DNA of 64,000 bases. It comes from Sorghum bicolor. Lineage: Eukaryota > Streptophyta > Magnoliopsida > Poales > Poaceae. This document shows positions 34,424 to 45,267 of the stretch, piece after piece. The stretch covers positions 2,491,935-2,555,934 of the forward strand of contig NC_012876.2 of the NCBI RefSeq assembly GCF_000003195.3, in the 5' to 3' direction. The translations under genes and the position numbers were made by a program. Numbering within the stretch: the stretch's first letter is position 1; each line of letters starts with the position of its first letter. The notes beneath the pieces are model-generated. The model saw nothing but the letters and a program-made list of their open reading frames with translations, was not told the DNA's origin and did no database searches.

Positions 34424-37400
34424 CTATTGGGTGCTATTTCTGACGTGAACAAGGTTCCTCAGCTCTTCAAATGCATCCATGGTCTCCGGGTCGAAACCTC
34501 CAGCAAACTGCAAAAATGAGGCCGGTTTTAAAATTTTAAGAACACTTGCAGATTTAAATACTGGAGAGCATGCAAACTTAATGAGACATTAGGTTCCTGT
34601 ATGTGTCAGAGGGAAAAACAATCTGTTTAATCACATATGGAACTGGCAATGATGGACATGTGAAATGCTTGTGTGTGTGAGATATTGTTGGCAGTAAGGG
34701 ATGCGCAACGTGCGTGAGAGTTTGCCTTGTCTTAAGTTACAGCTATAATGTGTTACCTGATGCATCCTGAAGGCAAATCTCACAGCCTGAAGCAGCATGT
34801 ACTCCAGAGCTGGATCCTTATTCAGAGGGCCCATGTATTGAAGCTCCATTGCAACCCTTTTCATGTACATCTTCGCTAATTTCACAGATGCAAACTTTAT
34901 CTGTAGTCAAGAAGAAAAAAAATAAGGGAGCAATCCAACAATTTAAAGCAGGTCTTTTATAAGACGATACTGCTATATAGATTTTCATGACAGCAACAGA
35001 ATCTGCAACTGCAGATAAGGAAATAAAGACGGATTCCCAGAGCTGTTTGAGAAAAACATTCCTTAAGCAACAATACACAAAAATAATGTATTCAGTATTC
35101 TCAAGGAATAGGACTTTTAGTGGTCATCATACTAAGCACTCTAACTATACTGAAAGATATATATGACAGCAGTGGGAAACTAATCAATAATTAAAGTAGT
35201 ACTAGACAACAAGCTTTGCTTACTCCACTAAAGTAGTGTGATTCTGCAGGCCATCTGCAGTTTCCATGCCTAATGGAAGTGCACACTCATAATTTATTTA
35301 GACCGGAGAAGGGGCAGTCCGACACATAATATTTACCTTGCTAATAAGATTGTTATCAAGCATCCAGTCGGTTGGAATATTAAACTCCTTGCACTGCCTC
35401 ATCATAGCCTCTCTTGTCCTTAGAAGATTGTAGACACCTCTCTCAGTCCTGAATTAAGAATGCCAATCAAATTTTCAGTATTTTGTGCAACTTTATGGGT
35501 AATAATTATTAGGTACTTGCATATTTCATTATATTTCGGTAAACTTGGACATACTTTTCAGATAGTGTAACCATTTTCTTCAGCGCGATTTCACAGGGTA
35601 GACGTGGATCATCTTTATAGTTTGAAACTTCCGATTCCAACTTCTTCAGGTCCTGGTAGCCAAAAGCTGCCTCTCGTAGAGTGTCTGCCTTCTTCTCAGG
35701 CCAATCAAAATGCTTCAACACTGCTCTCTCATCCACCTGGGTGTAAGGCAATTAAGTTAAAGGAATAATTTAAGTGGCAGCTCCAACTGAAAATGATTAC
35801 TCAGAAATGAGTGGGATTGTAATAAACATACTAGGAAGCCAAGTTCATCATCTAGCCACTTCACAAATGCAACCACATCTTCGATATCTTTGTAGGCTGC
35901 ACTAGTCACCTCCTTAATCAATGATTTCACAAATTCACCCTGAGTTTCAACATCTGCCTTGATCTGCAAATTAAATAAAAAGTTAAAGCACACAGTTAGT
36001 GCCAGAACCAGCCCCATCAGAGCTATTTGTATGATCACCAGATTTCCAATAAGCTAGACTGAGCTCACTACTTACAGCTTGCAAATGGGACGAGCGGTTC
36101 TCGATTTCACCAATCATGCTACTCCGCACATTCGCAGAGTTAGCTGCTTCACAGATTCCACCACTGGAAGTATCCTTTTTGGTGTCCCTTCTCATAAGTG
36201 AATGGTAGAGCTCTGCGACCTGAGGTGCCCTCTTCATGACCCCAGTACTTTTTGAGGAAAACTTTGGAGGAGGCGGTGGCGGCGGTGGTCGTGGTGGATT
36301 TACAGTCGATCCATTTGATGGACCAGAATTTGACACGGAAACAGAAGGTCTTGGTGGAGGATTAGGGATGCGCAATGCACGCTTTTCAACATCCAGACAC
36401 TGTGACTTGCATACTTCTGGCTTGCTGAGAACAAATCTTGAACTTTCAGATCGACCAAAATCATACTTGTCCACAAGAAGGTCACGCTTCTCCCTGATTG
36501 TAGGATCCTTATTACAGGCAAATGACTCATCTGTTGCATCCAGAAGGCTGATAAAGGTATCAGATTGCCTTCTTTTAATGATGTTGAAGTCTTGTGCACA
36601 TCCCTTTGGTCCACCAAGTGAATGCCTACGTGTCGGGCTTCGTGCTTCTGCAGCTTCAATCCACGCCCTATCAAGAAGGGCTTCCTTTTTAGATGCTTGG
36701 CAACTCTTATCATTCTGGGACCACTGCTTGATGCGTTCTGCAATGCTGAATTTTATATCAGAACTGTCCTCAGCATTTTTTGCATCACCTTCACCACCAT
36801 CACCCTCATTAAAAGCCATGACACCATTGCAATCTATATCCGTCATTGCTCTAGCTGCTTGATCTGAGTTACAGAGCTCATGGCGTAGACATGAATTGAT
36901 CCACCGAAGATAAGCAAGCTCCTCAACCTCTGTTAGCCGACTCATTTGCAATCCCTCAACTTGCTTGCTTAGGTTTGCATTTGTGTGCCTCAGCAACGAT
37001 GCCTCAGCTTGAACCTTGGCAACTATATCACTCTGGTGACAGTATTTAAAGCACACGAAAGAAAAATTAGTTGAAATATTTTCCATACAAAGTACAAACA
37101 GAAAGAATAAAGTTCAAGCAATGGTACCTCTGCATTCTTCTCAAGGCCAGCCAATTTGGATTCAGCTGAAGAGAGCTTAATTGCAAGATTTCGTTTCTGA
37201 AACTGTAGTTCTTTGTTTAACCGGCGTAGTTCAACAACTTCGAACTCCAAGTTTTCTGAAGGTGTATTGTCCCCATTTACACTAGGTATCCGGTTGCCAT
37301 GGCCATCTAACCTTACATTTTCTTCATGATGTTCTACCATAGAAGATAGAGCTGATAATTGTTCAGATATGTTTGTTTTCTCAGCTTCTAATGAAGTCTT

Positions 37401-37910
37401 CAGTCGTGCAAGCCTGTCAACTTCATCCCTCATAGAATCAAGCTCCTTCTCAAGTTCTGAAACTTTTGGGTTTTCTCTGCATTGCCGCAACTCTGACTGT
37501 AATGCTAATTCCCTTTCTTTCGACTCACGTAGTTGCTCCCTGAGATGATCCAACTCAAGAAAAAGATCATGGGATGCTGGGGACCTAATATTGTGGCAAT
37601 CAAAGACATGGGGGTGGACTTGAGCACCAGCAGGTGAACAAGGGAAGTCCCCGATAAGGGATCTTTTCACCCTAGAGTGGTACGGAATCTGTTGGTTGGT
37701 CTGATTGACATTTTCGACATTTGCAAGAGGTGGTTTTTTGCTTGCAATTGCTGCTGTCTTCTTGGTTTTCTTGTCTGCTGTAAAACCTTTGACAATTTGG
37801 GAACCCCATGAGGATCCAAACTTAGGTTTCAGAGAACTCGAATTGCTTTTGGAGTCAACCCTTGATCTGCATGGCTTTGTTTGGTTGTCAAACATGATTT
37901 CCTCTTTCAT
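34424..37910 (-). CDS. CHUP1-like coiled-coil protein
   Basis: Seven exons: 37128-37910, 36076-37032, 35832-35963, 35555-35736, 35337-35448, 34757-34900 and 34424-34507. All are GT-AG, giving 797 residues. The N-terminus is basic and Ser-rich. Coiled coils span ~115-195 and ~220-310 (DLFLELDHLREQLRESKERE, KELQFQKRNLAIKLSSAES). A Pro-rich tract (PPRPPPPPPPPKFSS, ~507-521) precedes RAPQVAELYHSLMRRD (~529-543). The C-terminal conserved domain (~581-797: AYKDIEDVVAFVKWLDDELG, KHFDWPEKKADTLREAAFGY, GGFDPETMDAFEELRN) is that of CHUP1, which links chloroplasts to short actin filaments. The N-terminal membrane anchor of true CHUP1 (about 1000 residues) is not present. The protein therefore fits the shorter CHUP1-like/IPGA1-like clade, linked to the cytoskeleton and not clearly to chloroplast movement. 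Confidence 0.92.
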
Positions 37911-39456
37911 CTTTTCCCAGGGTTACCAGTTTACCACACTCCAAGCACCATTCAGCACTGCACATAAATGAGGAAAGTTGTTGATATATGTAGCAGGCAA
38001 TATCACCACAAGAAAAATAGAAATAAATAATATGGTCAGCTGATTTGTGAAAGAAGTAGAGGATTATGTGCCCATTTTCAAACTATATATATAGCCCCAC
38101 AACATCCATCAAACTCAGTATTCGGGCCAAAGGAGCTCTTATCAGCAACTCTATGTATGGAACAGTTAATACCGGAACAGACCATTTAAGTTTTAATCCG
38201 AAAAGCCTTCCCTTCTCTAGTCGCTCCCATGAATTTTTTAAGCCTGGCGAGAGCTGCACGGCATTCCTTAGGGATTAAATTGACTACAACTATCCAAGCA
38301 CACTTATGCGAAACAAAAGGAGATTACACAGGCCTGAACAGTCAAGTTTAGCACTTTTGAGTAACCATCTCATTGTGAATCGCTGGATTCCAAAATCTTT
38401 CTGGCAGAAGAATAAATAAATAATAAAGTTTTTGAGGTAAACCCATGCTTTCTACTACTCCTACAAAGGAAAAGGAAATGAGCAAGAATAGGACATGGAT
38501 ACTGCGATTGAGTCAGATCCGGGTAAAAATAGCTTGCATTGAGGTTTGGGGGTGCCCCCCGTTGAGCACAGAAGGAAAGGAAGAGAGGGGACGGGCATAC
38601 CAGCATAGTGGTCGTCGCCGGTGAACGGACTAGGAAAGGGGCGTCGCCGGTAGCCCAATCGTCGTCGGCGGCAATAAAGGAAGGCAAAGGGAGAGGGACC
38701 AAAATTACAGCTAAAAAAGATTGACACTGAAATCCTCCAACCCCAACCCTAAGCAACTCAAATCTGCAGCATTCCACTCCACCAGAACGAACCTGGCTAT
38801 GCCGACAAAGAGCCCCGGATCAGCTCAACCTACTTTAGCTACTCCAAAGACCGCAGCCACGACCGCGGTGGCCGCCGGCGTTTAGAATACTGAAGCAACG
38901 AGCAACTGGCACTAGCAGTAGTGGCAGTGGCGCTCTAGTAGCCAATAAATAAAGAAGGAAATCGCCCCAGCGCCCAGCGGAGTGTGGAGCCGTGGAGGAG
39001 GAGGAGGACGGAAACAAACAAGGGATGGTGCTTCGGATGCTTGCCTCGCCGGCTCGCCCCAAGACGGGGAGAGAGAGAATCCGTCCGTCCCCCACGCGCG
39101 GATTTTTTCAGTGGATTCCTCCCGGGTTCCGAGACGCCACCGCGACCGCCTCGAGGTCTCTCGCTCCCCCCCGTGGAGAAGAGAGAGTGAGGAAGGGGGG
39201 TTTTGAATTTTGAAATCGGAGATGGGGAAGAAAAAGGTGAGTAGCCGTAGCATAGCTCCACTCCAGCACGCTGTCGCTAGCTGGGGGCAGAGGCAGAGCA
39301 GTGGAGCTTACTGACGTGTGGGGTCCTCCGTGTCCGGTGGTCGGCTTCGGCATTTTGCCTGATTTTTCGCTCCTGTGTCCGTCCACCTGTCCATGTCCAC
39401 GGTGTCACGCTCGGGAGCAACCACAATGCTCGGAGCTTCACGACACGACACGGTAA
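37911..39456. other. Upstream region of CHUP1-like gene
   Basis: Probably holds the promoter and non-coding 5' exon(s) of the minus-strand gene, whose first ATG is at 37910; I could not fix the exon. On the plus strand at ~39222-39236, ATGGGGAAGAAAAAG is followed directly by GTGAGTAG, which looks like an orphan first exon (MGKKK). No continuation is found before the element at 39457. Confidence 0.35.
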
Positions 39457-40422
39457 GGAAAAAGTCCACACACGTTTCTCAACTTTTACGAAAATCTATT
39501 TTTCTTTTAAACTTTAAAACTGATTAAAATACCTCTCTTAATTTTTAAAGTCATTCATCTTATCATCCTACCCTGGTTAAAAAGGTTTCGAATGCGACTT
39601 TATTTTTTTATTTTTCATTTATTTTAACTGAATCTTTAATAAAATCATAGTAAAACATAGAAAATTATAAAATAAAAATCTATTTTTCTTAGACTTTACA
39701 TGAGTAGATCTACATAATGAATATACAATATAATATGATTTGATATAAAATTTTGTTGTAGCTTTAGATCTATTCTTTTCTGTAATTAAAAGGAATAATT
39801 CATAGGTGTAGATTCTATTGTTCAATTGTGGTGAAGTTTTTATGGTATGCTAATTATTGTATACTTAAGCTGTACTAAAATTCTATACTCATTAGATTAT
39901 GTATAACTTAGTTATAGATTTTATTTATATTTATACTTGTTAAATATAAATAAATCTATAAATAAACTATACATGATTCAATGAGTATGAATTTTTAACC
40001 ATAATTCAGCCATACAATAGCTAGCCCACCCTAAAACTTTTCATCGCAATTGGATCATAGAAACTGCAGCTATGAATTAATTACAGAAAAGTATAGATAT
40101 AAAGACACAACAAAAACTATACTAAAACATATTATATTATATGTTTACTGTGTAGATCTACTCACGTGGATTCCCATAAAATTAGATTTTTTTTTATGAT
40201 TTTTTCTATGATTTACTATAATTTTTCAAAAATTTAGTCAAAATAAATAAATAAAAAAGATAAAACCACCTTCAAAACTGATTATAACAAAGACCAACTG
40301 ACCAAGGAGGCAAGATGAACAGTTTTAAAAGTTGAGAGATGTGTTTTGTCCAGTTTTAGAGTTTCGAAGAGGAAAAAGCAAACTTTTGTGAAAGTTGAAG
40401 GAGGTAATATAGACTTTTTTCC
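39457..40422. mobile_element. Long inverted-repeat (fold-back) DNA element
   Basis: ~966 bp. The ends GGAAAAAGTCCACACACG and ATATAGACTTTTTTCC are inverse. The arms stay complementary deep into the element: TGAGTAGATCTACATAATG at ~39700 pairs with ACTGTGTAGATCTACTCA at ~40150, and TTTTCTGTAATTAA at ~39777 with TTAATTACAGAAAAG at ~40077. Nearly the whole element is thus two ~400-bp arms. No transposase. Superfamily (Mutator-like MITE or fold-back) not resolved. Confidence 0.75.
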
Positions 40423-40562
40423 AACTTAAAAGACTAGGTGGATATCTTAAAAGGATTCGAACTAGTTTAGAATATGTGAAAAATAGAAACTTTTTGCTTT
40501 GTGGGCAACCATGGTGAAGTCTTGCTTGATATTCGCCTCTTGCACAATCAACAGACTAGTTA

Positions 40563-40768
40563 GGGCACTCACAATGCAGACTCTATCATAGAGTCTAAAG
40601 TTATTTATTACCTCGAATAATGTGGACTTAGAGTCTAAATAAGACTTGGAGTCTTATTTTTTCTACCTTTTTCTCCAATAAATATGCTGCCACATCAGCA
40701 AAATACCATAAACAATATATAATTAATTGTCTTGGACTCTGTGATAGAGTCTTGCATCGTGAGTGCCC
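40563..40768. mobile_element. Tourist-like MITE, copy 2
   Basis: Starts GGGCACTCACAATGCAGACT and ends GCATCGTGAGTGCCC, flanked by TTA (40560-40562 and 40769-40771). Closely matches 664-868 over the whole length. Confidence 0.9.
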
Positions 40769-40897
40769 TTAGACGCTACAATGGATGGTTCCATTACTTA
40801 CCTATTTGGATTTGACGCTCGCACTACCCATTAAACTAGGCACTAGTGCTGACAAGGGGGTGGCGCCATAGATAGGGGTGGCAATGAAGCGGATGAA

Positions 40898-41124
40898 GGC
40901 CTTGTTATCCAAAACTTTATAAGATTCTCCATCACATCGAATCTTACACACATGCATGAAACATTAAATATAGATAAAAAAGATAACTAATTGCACAGTT
41001 TACCTGCAAATCACGAGACGAATCTTTTAAGCCTAGTTACTCCATGATTGAATAATGCTTGTCAAATAAAAACAAAAGTGCTACAGTGTCAAAATCCAAA
41101 AAAATTTTGGATCTAAACAAGGCC
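40898..41124. mobile_element. GGCCTTGTTTAG-family MITE, diverged
   Basis: GGCCTTGTTATCCAAAACTT to TTGGATCTAAACAAGGCC with the family interior (CATCGAATCTTACACACATG, TTACTCCATGATTGAATAAT). Confidence 0.8.
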
Positions 41125-41464
41125 GACGTATCCATCGATCTTAACCCGAACTCAAACTTAAAACTTGAAATCGCCCAAACACCAATTCGGATGAAAATCC
41201 ATCCATCATCAAAATTAGCAGATCCACAAAACCCACCACAATAAGGAATTGTTTGGCAACACATGTATGATATATATTACATATATTCACATGTATAAAT
41301 AAGAGGCAACAAACAACATACAATTCTACGACTCAACTTAGAACAAACTTTGTAGCTTACGGACACAATTTATTAATACAAGACATGAGTTCTGATTTAG
41401 AGTGGTGTATTTGGGGTCACCATTAGGAATCCGTGGGTGAAACCAAAACCAAAGCCGAACTCAA

Positions 41465-42043
41465 GGCCCTGTTTAGTTTCCCATCCAAAATTTGAGGTGT
41501 GCATTCATGTAACCTTTTGGAGCCAAACTTTGTTGGATGGTTCAAACTTTGTGCAAGACAATGTATTGTTATCTATGGATTGAACTCCATGTGATGTATG
41601 TGTGTCTATCATTATGTGATGGAACTTCAGTTTGAGTCTGGGTATCATATATGTGCTGGTTTGCAATTGTGTTTTTTTTGTATTTATATTGTCTGTTGGA
41701 CTGTCTGACGCTGAAATTGCTTGGACTGTTGGATCATCTGTCGCTGTAGGTATGGTAACAGACTATCTGCCGCTGAAAAATATCAATGGACGGTCTGACG
41801 TAAAATATATTCAGGACGACAGACTGTGTGACGCTAAAAGTATGGTCTGACGCTGTATGTTTTTAGTGTCAGCACTTACACCGTCTGCAGAAGTCTGACG
41901 CTATATGTTTTTAGCGTCAGACCATCTGACGCTGTAGCCACTTTTAGCGTCAGATCATCTGGCACTAATTATGGTGTTGTGGTGTAGTGCGACACATTCG
42001 ATGTGGCATCCAAAAAATTTTCATCTCTAATCTAAACAGGGCC
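41465..42043. mobile_element. MITE carrying a CACTA end fragment
   Basis: Outer ends GGCCCTGTTTAGTTTCCC and TCTAATCTAAACAGGGCC form TIRs. Inside, 41690-41989 is rich in AGCGTCAGA / TCTGACGCT repeats in both orientations and ends GGTGTTGTGGTGTAGTG at 41989, i.e. CACTACACC read from the other strand. That is a CACTA transposon terminus with subterminal repeats. The other CACTA end is not seen, so it is truncated. Confidence 0.65.
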
Positions 42044-42329
42044 TAAGTTTTGGGTCTCCAAACTTGAAAATCGAGTTGAAAATTGCTCCCTCACCTGCAC
42101 CTGTTGGACCTGAAAATCAAAAGGACCTAGCTCGAAACTGCCCCAGTGCAATCCCTAAGTGTAGATGCTTGTCGGTTGTTTTTTTGGATGAAGCAAGTTC
42201 GCCTTGCAATGGTAGGGCCAAAGTGTCAAGAGGAAGGACTTGATCGTTCTATTGGTGACGAGGAAGAAAGCGGTGAACATAACCAACTCACCGTAGGACT
42301 GGGTGATGATAGTATTGACTTATGCATCA

Positions 42330-42602
42330 TAGATTAGCTGGTTAGGTTATTTGTGATAGAACCTTACCAACTGAGTTCAAGTTCTCGACTTGACACAGGT
42401 GTTTGTATTTTTCTTGACTTATTTTAAGATTTAACGGCGCTGGCGACGTGTCCGTCGACAGCGAGGGCCTGTGGTGACTTCGTAAATCTTGAGATTTGCC
42501 AGTCCAACTCGATTCTTTGGAGGTGCTCATAGAGGTAGGATGTGCATGCGTACATTTATAGGGGTGAGTGTGTATCTGTGTATGCGAACGTCTGTGTTTG
42601 TA
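42330..42602 (+). mobile_element. tRNA-derived SINE
   Basis: TAGCTGGTTAGG (~42335) fits a pol III A-box and GAGTTCAAGTTCTCG (~42365) a B-box. The body GATTTAACGGCGCTGGCGAC, GGAGGTGCTCATAGAGGTAG and the TG-rich end are those of a common grass SINE. A partial reverse copy is at 43473-43712. Confidence 0.65.
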
Positions 42603-42714
42603 AAACTATATTCTTTTGAGATATCATGTATGAGCAGGAGTCAGTATAAGACAACACGAGAAGGGAGACGGAGGTAGGGTGGAGAACTATAGATAACATG
42701 CACACAGGAAGATG

Positions 42715-43331
42715 AGAGAATTCTCTATCGTGATTCCTTGTGAGCCACTTAAAAAGTTCAACAGACTTCAGTGCCACTACTCTAAATTTTTTTTGCCCTC
42801 CAGACCACTCAAAACCGTAGGTGTGAAAAGTCAACAATACCCTTAGGTGTAAATATGCTATTATTTTTTTGAGCATCTTAACGACTTCAAATGAAAAAAC
42901 TCAAAACTAGAAAGTTGTAGATCTTGTCAAAATCTACAATTTTCATATAAAAAATATTTTCATTTAATTTAGCAAAAAAAGATTTGTTTTGATATGGTTA
43001 AAATATATCTTAGAAAAACATATCTTTTTTGCTATATTGAATGAAAATAATTTTTATATAAAAAATATAGATTCCAATGAGATTTACAACTTTTTAGTTT
43101 TGAGTTTTTCTATTTAAAGTCATTAAGATGCTAAAAAATTAACATCACATTTACATCTATGGTATTTTTGACTTTTCACACCCGTGGTTTGACACCGTTA
43201 GAGCCTAATCTAACGGTAGTGGCCTGGAGGCAAAAAAAATTTTTAGAGTAGTGACAGTGAAGTCCATTGAACTTTTTCAGTGGCTCACAAGGAATTGTGA
43301 TCTTTTACAGTGGCTCACAGGAAATTCTCTC
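42715..43331. mobile_element. Long inverted-repeat element, ~617 bp
   Basis: Left GAGAGAATTCTCTATCGTGA then CCTTGTGAGCCACTT; right GTGGCTCACAAGGAATTGTG and GGAAATTCTCTC. Arms of ~290 bp remain complementary inward (e.g. GTGTGAAAAGTCAACAATAC versus GGTATTTTTGACTTTTCACA). The interior has no coding frame. Fold-back MITE of uncertain superfamily. Confidence 0.75.
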
Positions 43332-43361
43332 TAATTTTCCTATTTTAATATTATGGATATA

Positions 43362-43847
43362 CTCTCTCTCCGCCAAGAAGAATATAATTTTAGATTTGAG
43401 AGTAGTTAAACTTTCTCAAGTTTGACCTAGAGAAAATATCAACATTTATGTCTTTAAATAGTTTTTTGAATTACACAAGTACAAATGTAAACACTCAAAC
43501 ACACGCACACTCGCTCCCTATGAATACACGTACGGAAATCCTATCTTCATGAGCACCTCCAAAAGACTATGTCGGCACATCTCGAGATCGACGAAGTCAT
43601 CCCAAGCGCCTCGCTGTCAACGGAAACGTTGCCTACCACTGAAAGCACAACACCGTTAAATCCTAAAATAAATTTAGAAAAATACAAGCATACATGCCAA
43701 ATCGAGAACTTAAATTATAACAACTATTTCATAATAATCAATCTAATGAACTTATTTGATATAAAAAATTTTAGTACTTTTAGTAGAGGTGGTCAAAGTT
43801 TAAATAACAACTTTTATGAGAATTCTATCTTTTTTTGATAGAGGAAG
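43362..43847. mobile_element. Stowaway MITE containing a reversed SINE fragment
   Basis: CTCTCTCTCCGCCAAGAAGA to TTTTTGATAGAGGAAG with TA on both sides. The segment 43473-43712 is foreign to a Stowaway and is the reverse complement of the SINE body at 42365-42600 (GAGCACCTCCAAAAGA, GCGCCTCGCTGTCAACGG, CACCGTTAAATCCTAAAAT). Confidence 0.7.
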
Positions 43848-44266
43848 TACTAGCAAACATGCATAAGCATTGCAACGGAACATACACTTTGTTGGGCGAT
43901 TATTTGAATGACTTGTGGCTTGGATATTTATGTAATAGATGTGTCCTCTGTTCCAACATGTATGGGAACTAGAATCCTGTACCATTGTTGGATACACAAA
44001 CATGTGCGGTTTTAATTTTTATGAGCATGGGTCGTGAGTTTGGATCTCATAGGAGACAATGGAGATACTACTAGAATCCACAAAATCGGTATGGGAATAT
44101 GTTCCCTAGAATTTTTCGCAGGAGAAGCCTCCTAAGACAATTTCAACCACAGTTTGGAAAGATGGTTCCCCTAGGGTTTCTTTAATTTTCTTAGCAAAAA
44201 TTTTAAACTCTAGGGAAACCAATAGATTTTATAAAAAATGGATGGAAGAATGACTTGGTTATATAA

Positions 44267-45264
44267 GGCCAGTCTCAATGGAGTTTCACGAAGGGTGTCA
44301 TGCACATTAAATAGTCTGCCACATCAGCAAGAGCACACTTTTTGTATGAAACTGGGAGGAGAGAGAATGGAAAAGTTTCACCATGGTGAAACGAACGTCG
44401 GAAACGGTGTGAAACCCGCGTTGAGAGTCGTGATTCGTTTCATCCCATCGGTCTTCTTCGACACCAGCCCCGCGGACTCCGCCTCTGACGCGAGCCACCA
44501 TCCGCAGTCGCAGTCCGCCGATCTGCAGTCGCTGCCTCCATCATGGCCATGAGGGCGCGTGCATCCGCACGCGACCGCGGATGCCTCCCAGCGCGGCGAG
44601 CGTGAGCGCCGGGCAGGCTCCACCGCGCCGGCTCCTTCTGGCCTCGAACCAACCGACGATGCGCCGCCAAAGGCCAACTCCTCGACGATGCACAGGGCGG
44701 ACCGCGGGTGCTGCTCGTCACGGCGACTCGTACCTCCTCGACGACACGCGGGGCGGACTGTCGTCGTGCAGAAGAGGCAACGTGCAACCATGGCGAGCGG
44801 GAAGGCCAGGCGAGGGCGAGGGCGAGGGCAAGCTGCTGTCGGGCGCGGACCGGGAGAGCTGCTGTCGGGAGCGGACGCGAGCGAGCTGCCTTCGCTGCTG
44901 CCGGTCGTGGCCCCGCTGGCCACGATGCCATGAATGAACAAATAAAGGAAGTGGAGAAAAAAAGAGAAACACGTCAGAAGTTCGGAGAACTTCATCTGAT
45001 GATGAACACTGAGCTAGTCAGGCGGCGGTGAGTACGGCTCGGGAAGACTAGAAAAAACGGCCGCGAGGCGAGTTCCCCGACGTCGTCCGCTGGGCATGGC
45101 TCAGCTGGCCGCGAGAGGGGAAAAGAGAACGATGGGACCCACAAAAGTTTAGAATAATATATGAAACCGTGCTATGAAATTACACACTGTGGAGAAAGAT
45201 ATGTTCCAAGTTAAGTTTCGCATCTTGGAAACTGGAAAGGTGAAACCTTCCATTGAGACTGGCC
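44267..45264. mobile_element. Tourist-like element with GC-rich acquired interior, 998 bp
   Basis: GGCCAGTCTCAATGGAGTTT to TCCATTGAGACTGGCC, flanked by TAA (44264-44266 and 45265-45267). It shares the GTTTCACCATGGTGAAAC palindrome (~44377) with 1708-1887. 44450-44930 is strongly GC-rich and unlike the rest. Long overlapping frames there lack conserved motifs; the block may be captured gene sequence. Confidence 0.8.
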
Positions 45265-45267
45265 TAA

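Noticed and set aside
44378..44995. Overlapping long frames on both strands
   Set aside because: Lie in the GC-rich cargo of a Tourist-like element and have no conserved motifs.
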